A stretch of DNA of 64,000 nt, from NCBI GenBank assembly GCA_014529385.2, contig CM043963.1:6235501-6299500 (forward strand), written 5' to 3'. Positions within the stretch are counted from its first letter, which is position 1. Every line of letters starts with the position of its first letter. This DNA comes from Adiantum capillus-veneris. Taxonomy: Eukaryota > Streptophyta > Polypodiopsida > Polypodiales > Pteridaceae. The notes below the pieces were generated by a model. That model was not told where the DNA came from. It did not search any database and saw only the letters and a program-made list of their open reading frames with translations. Of the stretch, positions 22,675 through 35,400 are shown piece after piece. The translations under genes and the position numbers were made by a program.

Positions 22675-23954
22675 TGAGATTGGCCTGTAGGGCGGTAGAC
22701 TTTGGCTTTCACCCGAAACTTTACTCTAGACTTTAGGACACAAAGAAACTTTGCAAATAAAAACCTGTAACGACACACGGCTTGGAAGCTAGAGCGCTAC
22801 CAAGTAGACGCGGACACCTGTTGACCCCAAAGACTGGCGTCCCTTTCGGTATTTCTTTATTCTTAATGCAAAGAAATGATCTGATCACTTTCACCTGACT
22901 CCCACCAAGCTGTCCGGACATGTCCATTGCGGTGCAAAACCCTTGTAGGTCAAAAGTACACGCCTAGGACGCTGCATTGTGGAAGCTTTACGTTGAGTTG
23001 CAGGTCTATTTCAGCGTGCTGTAATTTTTTGTTTTGCCACTGTTAGGTGCCTACAGCCCTGTACACACATCCCAAGGCCTTTTCGAGGCTCCCCTGGCGA
23101 TTTCGTGCAGTTTAAGTGCAAAACCCTAAACCTGTAGAAAAACACAGCGGGTTGTAATTCTCTGTTTTGGACCATTTCGAGCGGAGCGACCACATCTATG
23201 CATGTTTCAGTTGCTTTCGCACGCATTGGGAGAGTTCCCCTTCGAATTGGACGAGTTTTCACGTGAGAAAACTCTCCGATTTCGCAATCCTTCGCGATGG
23301 AACTGTGCGTACCTATGGGGGATTAGCAATTAGCTAATCTGGTTCCTGTTCAGAAGGCTCTTGCCTCAGCAAACGCGCATAAACCCTCAGAACTGTACAT
23401 GGTCAACTAAGTAGCCCATCTAGTGGGGCATTACCATATGTGCCAAAGGGGGGAATGAGATACGCGAGGGCAAGTCATCGCGTTGCATGAGACAAGGGAG
23501 AAGGCAAGCTTTCCATTAAAGCTGTGATCACTTGCACCCACTACTCACTACACACACTGCAAAGCACATTGAGCTGCAAATGAGCCTCCTCTCTCGATTT
23601 GGGCGCCCCCTCTTCTGACCGAAAGTGGCAAATTGCTGCAGAACCACCATGTGTCTAGTTTGCCTCTTTAGAGTTAATGCCTAGTACCCACCGACTTATA
23701 AGTATAGCGAGGCGGCCTAAATGACTTTGAGCTGAGACTAGACACCCTTTTATTGCTTGGATTCCAGTGCCGACTGGCTTGACCATCTCGTGGCGATGTG
23801 CCCTTCCCAACTACGGGTGAAACTCTCGGCCGTCGGCCGATTCACACTGGCCACGCAATGTCCGGCCATTTGTGACTTCAAAAAGAGGGTCCCAAAAATT
23901 AAATAAAAATCATCAGTAAGAAACCAACAACTAAGGTTAGCAGTTGCCATGACA
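22675..23954 (-). mobile_element. 5' LTR of the minus chromovirus
   Basis: It pairs with 13441-14926. Read on the minus strand it starts TGTCATGGCAACTGC and ends ...CCAATCTCA next to the primer site. The flanks of the whole element (GACAT at 13436-13440 and ATGGC at 23955-23959) do not match, so no target duplication survives or the two LTRs come from different insertions. Confidence 0.75.
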
Positions 23955-24135
23955 ATGGCAGTGCTTATGTGCTATCAGAGGGTATGCAACTACTCTAAAG
24001 TGCGTGGGCATGCATGTCCTGCGTAGAGGCTCACAAGGGTGCCATAACACTTCGTATGCTGTCATAAACCCTAGAAGTAGGAGTGAGCTTGTCCACATGC
24101 ACAAAGGGTTTAGATGTGCACGTGACACCAATCTA
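23955..24135 (-). mobile_element. Diverged family-1 LTR end (minus)
   Basis: GGGTATGCAACTACTCTAAA, GTGGGCATGCATG and AGCTTGTCCACATGCACAAA parallel 540-700 and 12310-12470. The piece ends GATGTGCACGTGACA at about 24135, the complement of the LTR start. It is clearly older than the other copies. It lies about 0.4 kb left of the first readable protease exon. Confidence 0.55.
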
Positions 24136-24529
24136 CTTGAGAGATCTGCCTCTCCCTTCACCACTCTATTGATTTTGAGTAAGAGAACAAAATCAACGCA
24201 AAAGTCTCATTCACTAACGGAAGGTTGATAACAAAGCCTATTCTCTCCATTCCATTGCATTCGACACTGCAGGAATCTTGAGGTGCTTCGACGGTTCAAA
24301 AAGTAAAGCTACTCACACCCACACACAAAAAACCGCGCACTTATGTGGGTTCCATTGACTATTATAGCAAAACTTTAATATACGAGTGGAGGCTTCATTG
24401 GAGACATTCTTAGAGTGTGCATTCATGTTCCAGTGAGTGAGTGTATGCGCATGATAGCATTGTGCTTTTATATAAGTAAGCTAGCTCTCTCTCTTAATAT
24501 TGCCTAACTTTGCTGTTTGCTGTCGATAG
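24136..24529. other. Stretch before the first readable protease exon
   Basis: It probably belongs to intron or 5' sequence of the protease gene. No D-T-G-S-like exon can be found on the + strand here. A TTTTATATAAG stretch near 24466-24476 and a pyrimidine tract before the AG at 24528-24529 are visible; the tract fits a 3' splice site. Confidence 0.4.
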
Positions 24530-25915
24530 AATATAGATTTCGCAATATATAGCCCAGCCAACTCTACAAGTAGCAAGACTGTTTCTTGTAGCAGCGCGAT
24601 GTGCAAAACTACCTTGTCACCAAGTGCTTGTGAGGCTAACAATACGACCCAACCATGCACCTACGTTTCCAACTACATTTCTCCCAACACATCCTCCTCT
24701 GGAACACTTGTGCAAGATGTGGTGCATCTGAATCCCGAGAGCGGGATCGGTCCGAGCGTCTCGCCAAACATTTACTTTGGGTAAGAATGCAAATTATGGC
24801 TGTGTGCTTTTTTCTTGTTGGCTCTGTAAAGCCTTCTCGGAGTGTCAGTTTGCTCATTGATTTCTTTACTTGCACAATGAGAATGTATGTTTTCACTTTC
24901 AAGGAAGTATCATCACCTAAGATGGACACACAATTGATGTCATGTAGGCAAATTTTCATCATTAATTACATTGCACTTGTTAATCCAAAGCTCTGTTTGG
25001 TTGCATTTTAACTTGCATTTTCTGTTAATGATTACATTTTCACTTGGATTTGACAAAAGTTCTGTTCATTAAGTGCTCCCGGAGATAATTTTCAGCTTCT
25101 CAGGCATGCACTCACTCTTTCAAAGAGCATGAAGGGTTAAGAATGCTCTGCTACTTTGGTGTAGGTGTGGCAATTTGCAAACTGGGGACTTCCTCAAGGG
25201 AGGTGCACCTAATGGGTTGTTTGGTCTAGGGCCCGAGGCTTATTCTGTACCTAGAACTCTTGCAAGCAGTGGAGTCGTTCGGGATGTGTTTTCCATGTGC
25301 TTCTCAACTCCATCGGCCGTCGGTAGGCTGGTGTTTGGAAGGAAACCAGCTGCCTCTCTTCAAAGCACTCCTCTCGTTCCCATCAACCCAAGGTGTGCCA
25401 CATATCTTTTAAATTATGTGCAAAGTTTATTTTAGCCTTGATCAGCAACCAAGAGATCTTTCATTTATAAACTTTTAACTCGGTTGATCTTGGATATGCA
25501 TTACTCTCTCCAACTTTGATAAATTTGTTCAAACTAATGGTGGAAGACTCTGAAGCAACAAGCTCTAATCACGGGAATGTGCAATTCTATTGTGCAGTTT
25601 GTTTTACGTGCTTGGGTTGGAAGATATTGTGGCAGGAGGGGTAAGCTTAAAAGTACGTGGAAGAGTGATATTCGACACCGGCACGTCCTTAACCACCTTG
25701 CCCTCTGAGATTATCAAGGTTATCGGCGACGCTGTAAGCAACCTCCCCCGTCACTCCCCTCCTTTTTACTCATTTTGTTCTAGTAGGTTAATTTTTTTCC
25801 TTAATTTGAGTGTGGATTATGTTTGGTTGCAGTTAGCAAATAAGACTACACTTAAGACTTGGGCTTTCCGCTATAGTGAATCCTTGCAGTTCAGCCATTG
25901 TTGGAATGCAACGTA

Positions 25916-25969
<54 letters not shown>

Positions 25970-26001
25970 ACAGTTTCCTACGACGTTAAAAATTCTCTTC
26001 T

Positions 26002-26076
<75 letters not shown>

Positions 26077-26491
26077 CACACTCTACTTGAATGCTCAGCT
26101 TTTCAATCACATTTGAGCTTGCTTTCCCCACATTCTCAGCCATGAGCTTTCTTGTTCACATTCGTCTCCCAACCACTATGTGGACTCTCATTTGCGACGC
26201 TCACTTCCACAATTCTTGAGCATCGAGAGGCACTTATCATCAGCCCCATAGACCCCACATGATTTGTTTGTTTTGTTACCATAGGTCATATTTGATCTTT
26301 GAGGACGATAATGAAATCAGCTCACCCTTTGTCTCCCCTTTGTATCAGCTTTCACCCCACCCCTACCCACTATTTTATTTTTAGTTCTTTGTACTTTTTG
26401 TACCCAGACCTGATATTAGATTCACCACATGTAACCTTTTGGTCTCATAGGTCATTTTGGCCTTTTGAAGACGTTAATATTACATTTCATT

Positions 26492-26547
<56 letters not shown>

Positions 26548-27505
26548 ATATGGAAAGATTACCCCCCTGCCAATACTCTCTTGAGGCTCCATCACTGGCA
26601 ATCACACGAACGGAGATTAATAAAATCATCCGCCAGGATCTTATACAGTTAGACACTAAGAGGACATGGGTAGACCCTACACAAGAATTGGGCACGAAGA
26701 TGGCCGACTACAAAGAAAACTTCCTACAGCTATCTGAAGATTGTTTTGTGATTCGCCCGAGCTACATGGATACCCACCTGTCTCATGGTTTGAGATGTGC
26801 TATTGGTCAGATTCGTACATCCTCACACCAGCTGGAAATTGAATTTGGCAGATTTAGGGGAATCTCACCTGAGAGCAGAATTTGCAAGTTATGCGGAATG
26901 GAGCCGGAGACAGAATTACACTACATATGCCATTGCACCGTATACTATGAGATACGTGGGCGTTTCCATTGCCTATTCAAAGAAGGCTTTGGACCTCTAG
27001 ATAGAGTCATGCAATACCAAGATCAAAGGTGCTTAGGCTTGTACCTACTGGAACTACATCGGCACAGGGATAATCTAATGAGAAGACAGAGCACTACAGC
27101 CTCAGAGGCAGATCACAGATTTTTTTTCGGATCGATAGAAGCTTCAAGCAGGAATGGAAGGAGAAGCAAGAGGCCAGCAGCGAGCACAAAGGAGTACCCA
27201 CATTCATACCAAAGGCACCCTCATTGACAGGGCGATTGAGCTTAGGAAATCAAGACGACCACGACCGAGATGCAGAAGCCCACTTCACCGGAGGAGACTA
27301 CAACGAAGGATTAGAAGCATTCTAGCTAGACACCCAGAATTCTCCTAAGAAGTCTATCCAATACTTGTATTCAGTTTTTCGCATTTATTTTCACACTTTC
27401 ACACTTTTCAGACATTGTAACAGATTCACCACTTTTGTATCAGTTTGGTCTCATAGGTCACCCTGGCCTTCTTGAAGACGTTAATATAACATTTCATTTC
27501 ATTTC

Positions 27506-27559
<54 letters not shown>

Positions 27560-30500
27560 AAGAGAGGAAAAAAAAAACATGCACATCCTATGGTATCATA
27601 ATCATGTGTCTTAACATTTTACTACTTGATTAATGTTATAAATCTCCCTATCTGTCCTTAGACAAATATATCTATGTATTCCACTTCCAATCTAATGTGC
27701 ACACCCTTTACATTCATCAATCTTTGTTCTGCTAAGTCATCTCAAATGCAAATGTGGTTGTAGGACAAAGGCAGAACAGGATAGCCTGTCTTCATTGAAC
27801 TTTACATTTGCTGGAGGAGGTATCTGGCAAATTGTGGATCCTCTCTTCGCCTTTATAGAAAATGTATTACCTTGCAAGCACTCGATGTTTCAATACTTAA
27901 ATAACTCACTCCTGTTGTGAATGATTATTGATTAATTGCAAATTGTTTGGCTGAACTCTTTTGTAGGACGTTAATACATTTGTTTGCTTAGGAATATTAC
28001 CTTCCGACTCATTGGATGCACCCCCAATTATTGGATGTGAGTTAGCTTCTTTTTCTCTTCTTGGTTTTCAATTTTTTTGCAGATTTAAAGCATGAAGGGT
28101 TCATAGTAGTCAAAGAAAAGGCTGGCTACCTGTCTTGATATCAATATTAAGTACCCAAAAATGTGCGAAGTCTTCATGATGAGGCTAATCACAGAAATAT
28201 CCTGCGAGAGCCATGGGAGATTTGTATGCTAGAATAGATTGGAAAATGGAGGTTTGATTGAGGTGGCGGGTCTTTAATTAATTGCTGGAGTCCTAAAAAA
28301 GGAACAATTTTTGCAGAAGATTTTGTTTCTCTGACATAATGTCATTTGTTACCTCACAGCAAATAGCTCAGCCAATCTTCATGGATATCCTTGAAGTGAT
28401 GAGTTTTATTTATTGCAATGTTTTTAAAAACCCTTTGCTGGCCACTACCCAACGTTGCAACAGGCCTTTGATGACTAGAATAGGAGCAAGCAAGGGCCCA
28501 AACAGGTGGTCGTGTTTCGAAATGCATACCTTGTTTGAAGGGTCTTAAGAATATTTGTATGGGGTTTCAAGTACCCATTTCCTAGAGATAGCATTGGGTT
28601 GTAATGGCACTTAGTGGTAACAGCATTTCTGAAACTCTACCAAGCCAAAATGGTGTTGATGAATTCCTAAGGCTCGGAACTTGTATACTACAGAATAAAA
28701 GGGGTGGGGGTGGGGGGAGACTTGTATACAATAGATTGGAAAATGGAGGCTTGATTGAGGTGGCAGGCTTTTAATTGCCGAAGTCCTCAAAAAGGAACGA
28801 TTTTTGCGGAAGATTTTGTTTCTCTTGCATAATGTCATTTATTACCTCACAGCAAATAGCTCAGTCAAGCTTCATGGATGTCCTTGTTAGTGATAAATTT
28901 ATCTGGAAAGTTTTTAAAAACCCTTTGCTGGCCACTAACCAAAGTTGGAACAGGCCTTTGATGACTAGAATAGGACCAAGCAAGGGCCCAAACGGGTGGC
29001 CGTGTTTCGAAATGCATTCGTTGTTTGAAGTGGAGAGTATTTCTATGGGCTTTCAAGTACCTATGTCCCAGAGATAGCAGTGGATTGTAATGGCACTTTG
29101 TGGTAACAGCATTTTGGAAAAAATCTTTTTATGCCATCTTTTTTGTTCTATATCTCCTTGTTAGTCATGCCACCCGGAGGTGACATCAGGGAATCACTGG
29201 AGAGTTGTGCCACACAGTGATGCACTAAGGACCAAGGCCGAAAGGAACGTACCCTTATCGCTCTTAGACCTTGCTGGTACTCCAGGATTCTCACCCGGTA
29301 AAAAACAGTTCCCCCCGGTCAGCCGAGGTCCGGAAGGACTGCCATGTCCAAGGTGGGCGTTGGCTCAAACTTTGGTACAAGATCAACGGCATCAAGGTTT
29401 TCTGTCTCTGACAGAGGAACGAAAATTGTAATCTTTCAAAGTTGAAATGCCATTAGTGTGCCAGTTTCTGTTTAGTTTTGACCTATTCACTGATTCTTCC
29501 AAGCAATAATATTGGGGAAGGCCTTTGTTCTTTAAGCATTTTTGATCCACCTAACAGCTAAACACTGATGTTCCACTTGTTATCTCCTAGCCAGATAATG
29601 AACGTCCTTCTGGAACTAAGTCATTACAATTCTCAAGAAGGAAGAGGATACTTGTCTGGACCCATTTTCCTTAGAACTTGTTAGCCACTTAGAATATACA
29701 AACGATGCCGAGACGTCCGAGCAGTGCAGATCTTCTTGCTGACCTTAGCCTTTCTAGCACTCTCAAAGTTAGCAATGATTTCGCGAAATCAGCCTCGAGC
29801 AAGCTAACATGAAACGAGAGGTGACAGGTGATGAAGTGGTTGAGGACATGAACCTTGCAAAGAATGTTGAGCTGAAGGCCTTGCTATCTATCTAATTTGG
29901 TCACAACCCACTGCTATCCCTGACACATGGATACTTGAAACCCCATAAACACCAAGCATTTCTCTCTTGATAGCTGCATATGGAAGAGCTGCCAAAGGGT
30001 ACCCTTGTTTTATGGCCTCAACCAGAAAAAAGGCAGGGATATGGACTCCCTTTATTGCAACCCTTGATCTTTCATTGCCGTGAAGAGTTTTCATAAAGCT
30101 AATGAAACCGGATTAAATCAGTGAGCTCAGAATGGAGTGCCATTGCTGTGATAAGCATGGTGAGTGGCTGAATTTTCTTGTTCCTCTCTTATGAGTCTAT
30201 TTGATTCATAAGAGAGCCCAACAAGCACTCACTGAAGGTGGCTACGGATGGATACAGACAGTCTTTGACCAAAGTTTGTACTATTGAGAAAGTGGCTACA
30301 TTAGGACCAAATATAATGATGCTGACAATTTATTTCATGAAGCTTACAAGTCAAAACTCTCAAAAAAGAAAACCACAGAAACTGTGCTTTGAAAGAATAA
30401 AGAGATAGGTTTTTTTTTTGTTAAGTGGCTTGTTTAAAAAATGATTCACGAAATGAACTTTTCTTTTTGTAAAATGATTGCAGACAACTTCATGGCGATG

Positions 30501-31057
30501 TACGAGTACTACTTTGATATGGAGAATTCAACTTTTAGCTGGGGCCCATCTGATTGTAAGTAGAAATTGTAACCTAGTATGTACAAAGGTTAAATGTGCA
30601 CAATGTAGTAATTTTGTTGTTAGTATCCCATTTAACTAGGGTATACTGGTCTCTTTGTGTGCCTTTAAGTATGTGGATGACAATAATCAATAAGTAATTT
30701 AAGTAGAACATAGTGCCAAGTGGTCTCTTTGCAAGCCTTCAATTATGTAGATGACAAAAATCATTAAGTAAATTGTGCTCTTGAATTGTAGGTTCGGGTT
30801 CCAATGCAACTGGCACAATCGAGATACCATTGATAAGCGTGCCATCCCCATCGCCATCACCGACTCCATCAAACAAAGCTCCATCTACTTCACCCACTAG
30901 AGTTGGAGAAACTAATGACAGGTTACAAGCTCCCTCGACCAATGCTCCTGCAGCAAGCAATGCCCATACAAGCTCATCACAAAATGTACATATGCAATTT
31001 TTATGCCTTCTTGTTTGCACCATATTCTTTCTCTCGCTAGCCAATCCAAATTACTAG
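24530..31057 (+). CDS. Plant A1 aspartic protease, APF1/ASPR1-like; eight exons, 5' end missing
   Basis: Exons read by GT-AG borders and phase: 24530-24780, 25165-25392, 25598-25733, 25833-25912, 27764-27863, 27967-28036, 30484-30555, 30792-31057. They give one frame of 400 residues to TAG at 31055. Family words appear in order: IYSPANSTSSKTVSCSS, YFGCGNLQTGDFLKGGAPNG, GLFGLG, DVFSMCF, the second catalytic Asp in VIFDTGTSLTTLP, NFTFAGGG, VCLGILPSDS, PPIIGYNFM, GPSDC. A Ser/Pro-rich stalk and a hydrophobic tail (FLCLLVCTIFFLSLA) follow, as in GPI-anchored members. Such enzymes are secreted pepsin-like proteases. The signal peptide and the first active-site motif (DTGS, about 100-130 residues) are not in the preceding sequence. 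They may lie beyond the retrotransposon nest or be lost, which would make it a pseudogene. No frameshift or stop is seen in the exons read. Confidence 0.85.
25915..26072. repeat. CT and CA microsatellites in protease intron
   Basis: (CT)n spans about 25917-25967. (CT)n followed by (CA)n spans about 26002-26072. The first begins five bases inside the 5' splice site of the exon ending 25912. Confidence 0.95.
26400..26543 (+). mobile_element. 3' tail of a non-LTR retrotransposon with (CT)n end, copy 1
   Basis: GGTCTCATAGGTCATTTTGG followed by CTTTTGAAGACGTTAATATT and ACATTTCATTTCAT leads straight into (CT)n (26495-26543). The same series ends the LINE-like copy at 27440-27556. A weaker third match (CATAGGTCATATTTGATCTT) is near 26281. 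A shared 3' end running into a microsatellite is typical of LINE tails. Confidence 0.6.
26550..27556 (+). mobile_element. LINE-like 3' end: C-terminal ORF with CCHC motif and (CT)n tail
   Basis: The 225-codon ORF (26550-27227) reads LRCAIGQIRTSSHQLEIEFG and then GISPESRICKLCGMEPETEL, with HYICHC following. Together these form a C-x2-C-x8-H-x4-C zinc motif, as found near the C-terminus of non-LTR retrotransposon ORF2 proteins and their relatives. No RT domain is present, so the copy is 5' truncated, as is usual for target-primed insertions. After the ORF come a 3' UTR and the (CT)n tail (27509-27556). It lies in the intron between protease exons 25833-25912 and 27764-27863, same strand. Confidence 0.65.
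28236..29118. repeat. Direct repeat (about 390 bp, two copies) in protease intron
   Basis: 28236-28631 and 28732-29118 share AGATTGGAAAATGGAGG, AAAAACCCTTTGCTGGCCAC, CAGGCCTTTGATGACTAGAA and GTTTCGAAATGCAT, with scattered differences. They are separated by about 100 bp. No coding content is apparent. Both lie inside the intron 28037-30483. Confidence 0.85.
29119..30483. other. Rest of the long protease intron, no gene recognised
   Basis: 29160-29410 is GC-rich, with an ORF of 83 codons on + that resembles nothing I know. It may be an old insertion. 29880-30100 carries a short minus ORF, also unrecognised. The stretch otherwise looks like ordinary intron up to the pyrimidine tract and CAG at 30481-30483. 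Confidence 0.35.
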
Positions 31058-32917
31058 AAGGAATTTGACTCCCTCATCAGGGCAACAATTCTTGCATTGA
31101 AGGAGGCCACCATCATTGCAATAAAACTCCAAGCTGGAACACGAGCGTTCTAATAAGCGAGCACAACTTTGAATTAAATAACCTGTCAAAAGTGGGCTAA
31201 ATATGAGAGTACCAATGTTTATGGTTTTCAAAGTAAAAGTAATGTTGCATGTTGAGCCACGTTATTTGCTTGATGTATGGTGTGACATTATGAAATAAAC
31301 AAAAATTTTATCCAAAAATAAGAAATAAGTCATGCAGGATGTCTTTTATGCCTATGGCAACAACCCGATTGCTTATGGATGTGTTCTATTTTTCCTTGTA
31401 ACACACAAGATAAACCTCATGGCACAACAAAGGGTCTCTCTCTTCTAGCTATCAACTAGGACCATCCATTTCATAATGGCATCATTAGAAGCTCATGAAA
31501 CAACTCACTAGTCATATTGAGTTTTCTGGGTTTGCACTCTGGATTCGACAATATCATGTCAACATCTTTAACCACACGTCTGCATTAATTGCAAGACAAA
31601 CAATCCAGGCATTGTTGTTAGATCATTTAGAGAGAGATTGGATACAATTGAAAAAATCCTATGTAAATCTTTGGTAACAAAGAGATAGAACTTGTGATGA
31701 CCAATGGCATGGGCAAGAAAACAAGTGCTACAGTTAATCACCCTATTCCTTGATTATGGATTCTAAAGGCTTGTCAACTCCGGATCATTGATCCGATTAT
31801 TTGGGAAAATTCATTTTTGCAACAAAATGAAAGTCCTTTTTATGTATTTTCCAAGCAAAAAGTTTCAAAATTCGAGCAAATTTTCTTACATTTTACAATA
31901 ATTTTGGGGAAGGGGTCACCATTCCACAAAAATGCCTGCATATTTCCATTATTACATAAAGGAGATCTATTGCGTATCTCATTGCAACTTAATTTTGTTT
32001 GTCGCAAGCTTAGAGACCTCTTACAGCTTGTCTTTGCTGTTGAAAATTTTTATTTTTCTTTTCCCTTTTTTTATGGTCTTTTTATTTTTCTCTATTAGTA
32101 ATGTTATGACTGAAAAAGTTGCTATTGAGAATAGATTTTAAGTGCTTACTAACTTGCCTCTCTTATTTTCTCCTCATAGATCTTCAAAGAACTATGAGGT
32201 ATGCTAATTAACCTAGTACATTGTTGGTATAAGAGAACACTCCTCGCCTTATTCATAAATGTGCTTTGTACATACATATATGCACAAATGATGCGCATTT
32301 TGTATATCTTAGTGTTTGTTTCATTTCTATATCACAAATTGTCTCTCAAAACATAAACTTTATTTAAGTTTGATAATATAATGTTAACCTTGGTAAGTTT
32401 GTTGTCAAGTTATACTTTTTTCCAGGTAAAGCTATACATATGAGCAAGAGAAATTTAGAACAATGGATACCATGGCCGTAAATCTTTCTATAGTCAAAAT
32501 CTTTTAAAGTTTTGTAGTCAAATTGGTATTAAATATATTGTAACCTTTCCCAGCCCATTGGTCATATATACACATGTCATCGCAATGCACAAATTTCTCC
32601 TTGGTGTTGATTTAGGCAATATCAACGTTACAGTATTGATTTTTCAGCTTAGGCAACACTAGTTGAGATACACCAGTTTAGGTGATGCGCCCATTTGATG
32701 TTGATTTTGCAGTTTAGGCAACACCATTTACAAACATGTGGTTGGCCACCATTGCTATTAAAGTGATTTTGTCAACCTGCACAAAATTATTTGATTTATA
32801 ATGATTGACTTGGATTTGGTTTTATACCACTACCACATGTATGATGACATTGTTATGATATCAATGGATCTTAAATGTTAGGTGACGATTGTGACGAATG
32901 CTATCTTGATACATTAG
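31058..32917. other. AT-rich intergenic region
   Basis: No ORF over 100 codons resembles a known protein on either strand, and no LTR or inverted-repeat edges are seen. It may contain the 3' UTR and terminator of the protease gene; AATAAA-like words occur (for example AATAAAC near 31295). Confidence 0.4.
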
Positions 32918-33070
32918 GATATGATCCCGAGAGATTCACTGTGTTTTTTCGTACGGTACCACTGAGTGCACAAGAGGGTTTCTTTTGGATTTTGTACATA
33001 AGCGTATACAATAGGGGTAGTCCCTCATTATTTCATACTCATATTGTATACATAAGGGAGGGGGCATCGC

Positions 33071-33091
33071 GGGGGGGGGGGGGGGGGGGGG
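33071..33091. repeat. Subterminal poly-G tract of T2
   Basis: An uninterrupted run of 21 G lies about 146 bp from the T2 left terminus. Equivalent runs occur in T1 and T3 at similar distances. Confidence 0.95.
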
Positions 33092-33139
33092 CTACATACA
33101 ACTACATGAGCCACCTTAAATACAATGGTTGTTTCCATG

Positions 33140-33297
<158 letters not shown>

Positions 33298-33892
33298 CAA
33301 AATCTCAAGGCTCATATTTGAAGGCTTTGTGGAGGCTTTGTAACCCTTCAGAGACGGTGTTTTAAAATAATCCGTTTTAAGTGAAAATCAATTTTGGAAA
33401 TCTCCCTTCGTGTGTGAAGGGTGCCCTTAACAATATCCTTCAAGTTTATGTATGTACTGCAGGCTGCTCTGCCACTGAACTTTAATGGAAGGTTGAAACT
33501 TGAAGCCTCAAACTTAAGTGAGCGTCAAAAGATTCAAGGACATGGGTCCTGTAGCAAACTCAAGACTCAGTCTCTAAGAGTAAGAATCTCGAGACTCGAC
33601 TCTCCCCTGCGCTCCTCTGAGCTCTCCCCTGCGCTCCAAGTCTCCAACTAAGGGTTCAGAAGTTCAACCTTCGTTTACGATTTGCAAGGCGCAAGGCTCC
33701 GTCCAAAAGCAAAATCGAAACATGCAGGTACTCGCAAAACAGAGATTAAAAATCGTCACCGTTGGTTTTAAAAAGTGAGAAATTTGAGTGAAGTCAAAGT
33801 AAATCAATGCCTTGTAGCCAGTAAGATATATTGAGTTAAAGTCAGTTGAATGAAAATGGTACTAAACTTGGGTTTTTTTCCCAACAACGAGG

Positions 33893-33894
<2 letters not shown>

Positions 33895-33937
<43 letters not shown>

Positions 33938-34298
33938 TTGGGCAGGAGAGCCATGAACATTTGCTCGGTGGATATGGCCCGCTAGCTCTCGAAACATCTT
34001 GCCACATTTGCTTTCAATTGGGAATACCAAAATGCATGTGGAGAGGGCATTTGGAATGTAAAAGGCCCGCTTTTACATTATCTTAAAGAGATGCGACATG
34101 GACTTGTGGAATGTCTAAACGCCAACAAGTACAACTTGTATTTCGTGATGATATGGAGGAAGGTTCTTGTAACGTTTCCGAAATAGGCTCTGATAAAGCC
34201 AATCGGGTGACGAGAATGTGTAACTACTGCCTTTCACTAACCTTTTGTGATGTAAGTTTTAACAATTGAACAAAACATCTAAAGTATTGTTCCTCTCT

Positions 34299-34351
<53 letters not shown>
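33895..34351. repeat. CT and AT microsatellites inside T2
   Basis: (CT)n spans about 33895-33931. (CT)n followed by (AT)n spans about 34302-34351. Confidence 0.95.
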
Positions 34352-34724
34352 CATTTTTAGATAAGAAATTTGATAATTCATTTCCGTTCTGTTGCTTGAC
34401 TGTGGGAAGCGACCTTATGATGCTTTTGACTCGGCGAGGTTTGGTGGGGGTGAGTGTGCCCAAGGCGGCAAGGTGGAAAAGCAAAGCCGATGGGTAGGGA
34501 TACATCCTGCACAGTCCGAACACTAAAGAAGCCATGGCGAGAGGACCTCCAAAGAAAGCGCATTGTGGGGCTATATCTCCAAGAAAGAAGAGCAGAGGTC
34601 ATCGCGGTTGCAAGGTATGCTTTAGCCCTCTCTCTGTGCACTTGCTTGCCGACAATAGGGTATTGAGGAATAACGCCACACCCCCTATTTGACCTAAGAA
34701 TTTACCCCCTACCAATGATAAGCT

Positions 34725-34837
<113 letters not shown>

Positions 34838-35157
34838 GCTGAAAGCGTAAAACTAAATGTGCAAGAGAGTTAGTTTGTTAAGGCAAGAGAGTAAGTTTGA
34901 TGGATGCACAAATTGAGTTGATTTACTGAGGCATGAATGCACAAAGCTGAGGGTTCTGCTGCATGTCCAAGAGATTTTTATGAATGTGCAAGAATGAGTG
35001 TACTGTTGAATGTGAAAAACATCTTGTCTGGGTGAACGCGCAACAGTGAATGCAAAAATGATTGCGTTCAACTAGTCCCTACACACTATTACCAACAATT
35101 TGTACTGCAAAAATATGATTTGTTTAAATTTTCATTGCTGTATTGGTGAACATGGCG

Positions 35158-35400
35158 ACTATGAAGCTTCAAGAGGCCTGATTTTCATGATGCAAGAGAC
35201 TACCATCCCTGGTGAACACGATGAGGATGAACAATATAAGGTGGGAATTCACCTGTTTGCAGGATGTATGGCACCCTTATTCCGGCCCTATTGTGGCGAA
35301 CACACTAATGAAGCTTCAAGAGGTCCGATTTGCGGGATGTAGGACACCCTCATCCTGGTCCTATCGTGGGCGAACACACAAATGAAGCTTCAAGAGGCAT
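35158..35400. repeat. Short direct repeats inside T2
   Basis: GAAGCTTCAAGAGG recurs near 35162, 35310 and 35384. Each is followed by (C/T)(C/A)(T/C)GATTT, with the longer shared word GGCGAACACACTAATGAAGC/GGCGAACACACAAATGAAGC before the last two. The spacing is irregular (about 148 and 74 bp). Confidence 0.7.

Noticed and set aside
13441-23954. Target-site duplication for the minus chromovirus
   Set aside because: GACAT on the left and ATGGC on the right do not match under any one-base shift of the borders that I tried.
25590-26116. ORFs of 72-166 codons across the CT/CA microsatellites (Ser-Leu and His-Thr repeats)
   Set aside because: They are translations of dinucleotide repeats. Only 25598-25733 and 25833-25912 belong to protease exons.
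34378-34666. Overlapping plus and minus ORFs of 70-87 codons in T2
   Set aside because: Neither strand shows known motifs. They may include a captured exon but cannot be supported.
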